A DNA stretch of 5,604 nt, taken from contig CADCOU010000354.1 in the NCBI GenBank assembly GCA_902803155.1, forward strand, positions 1 to 5,604, written 5' to 3'. The notes under the pieces are model-generated. The model saw only the letters and a list, made by a program, of their open reading frames with translations, was not told the origin of the DNA and did no database searches. Numbering within the stretch: the stretch's first letter is position 1; the number at the start of each line of letters is the position of its first letter. The position numbers were made by a program, and so were the translations under genes. The stretch comes from an uncultured Lachnospiraceae bacterium (GTDB taxonomy: Bacteria > Bacillota > Clostridia > Lachnospirales > Lachnospiraceae). This document shows, piece after piece, positions 5,501-5,604 of the stretch.

Positions 5501-5516
5501 TGAGTTGAAAAACTCA
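5501..5516 (+). promoter_or_regulatory. GAAA-tetraloop hairpin in the tRNA 5' leader
   Basis: TGAGTT (5501-5506) and AACTCA (5511-5516) form a perfect 6-bp stem closed by the GNRA-type tetraloop GAAA (5507-5510). It sits at the predicted 5' end of the precursor tRNA, 8 bases before the mature tRNA start. It may protect the precursor or influence 5' processing; that role is inference. Confidence 0.5.
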
Positions 5517-5524
5517 TTGGAAAC

Positions 5525-5604
5525 GCGGAAGTGGCGGAATTGGCAGACGCGCAGGCTTCAGGTGCCTGTGATCGCAAGGTCGTGAGGGTTCAAGTCCCTT
5601 CTTC
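5525..5604 (+). tRNA. tRNA-Leu (anticodon CAG), 3' end cut by the window edge
   Basis: A leucine tRNA reading CUG codons. The acceptor 5' strand is GCGGAAG (5525-5531); only CTTC (5601-5604) of its 3' partner is in the window. The last three paired bases, the discriminator and any CCA lie beyond the edge. The anticodon stem CAGGC/GCCTG (5552-5556/5564-5568) closes a 7-base loop, TTCAGGT, with anticodon CAG at 5559-5561. The long variable arm (GATC 5570-5573 with GGTC 5578-5581, GCAA loop) marks it as a type II tRNA, as expected for Leu. The T-arm has GAGGG/CCCTT around TTCAAGT (5589-5595). All arms fold without mismatch apart from G-U pairs. Its own promoter lies upstream. Confidence 0.95.

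Noticed and set aside
1..5604. CRISPR array, insertion sequence, attachment site or defence system
   Set aside because: No regularly spaced repeats, transposase, integrase or terminal inverted repeats were seen. The tRNA is cut by the edge, so integration at its 3' end cannot be judged.

Overview
The window is the downstream part of a bacterial ribosomal-protein (spc-type) operon, followed by an unexpected secreted-protein gene and the start of a tRNA gene. All genes are on the + strand. Several things point to a Gram-positive anaerobe of the Clostridia, most likely Lachnospiraceae: strong AGGAGG-type ribosome binding sites, a four-cysteine (zinc-type) adenylate kinase, a small KOW-domain RNA-binding gene between map and infA, and a secreted protein with ~20-residue Tyr/Gly cell-wall-binding repeats. 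The family-level assignment is an inference from gene content and protein style, not from a search.

Region 1 (1-4048) is housekeeping. The order is rpmD (L30), rplO (L15), secY, adk, map, a KOW-domain protein and infA (IF-1). Genes are tightly packed. rplO and secY share one base, map and the KOW gene overlap by 8 bases if the first ATG is used, and the stop codon of the KOW gene lies inside the infA ribosome binding site. The one sizeable internal gap is secY-adk (1967-2087, 121 bp). It holds two mutually exclusive potential RNA hairpins and a possible 10-residue micro-ORF. The set makes sense together: ribosomal proteins, the membrane translocon, nucleotide balance (AMP/ADP), removal of the initiator Met, and translation initiation.

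Region 2 (4049-5426) breaks the usual order. In most Firmicutes infA is followed by rpmJ, rpsM, rpsK, rpsD, rpoA and rplQ. Here a good sigma-A-type promoter (TTAACA, 18 bp, extended TGC-TATACT) drives a gene for a 425-residue secreted protein. It has a signal peptide, about six cell-wall-binding repeats and a C-terminal domain with a KFESG...GKYQFD signature that looks like a lysozyme-superfamily catalytic site. A perfect 13-bp direct repeat brackets this promoter at five helical turns' spacing, which suggests an operator. No convincing terminator separates infA from this gene.

Region 3 (5427-5604) has a weak hairpin, a tRNA promoter (perfect TTGACA, 17 bp, TG-extended -10), a GAAA-tetraloop hairpin at the predicted 5' end of the transcript, and a type II tRNA-Leu with anticodon CAG. 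The window edge cuts off the last few bases of this tRNA.
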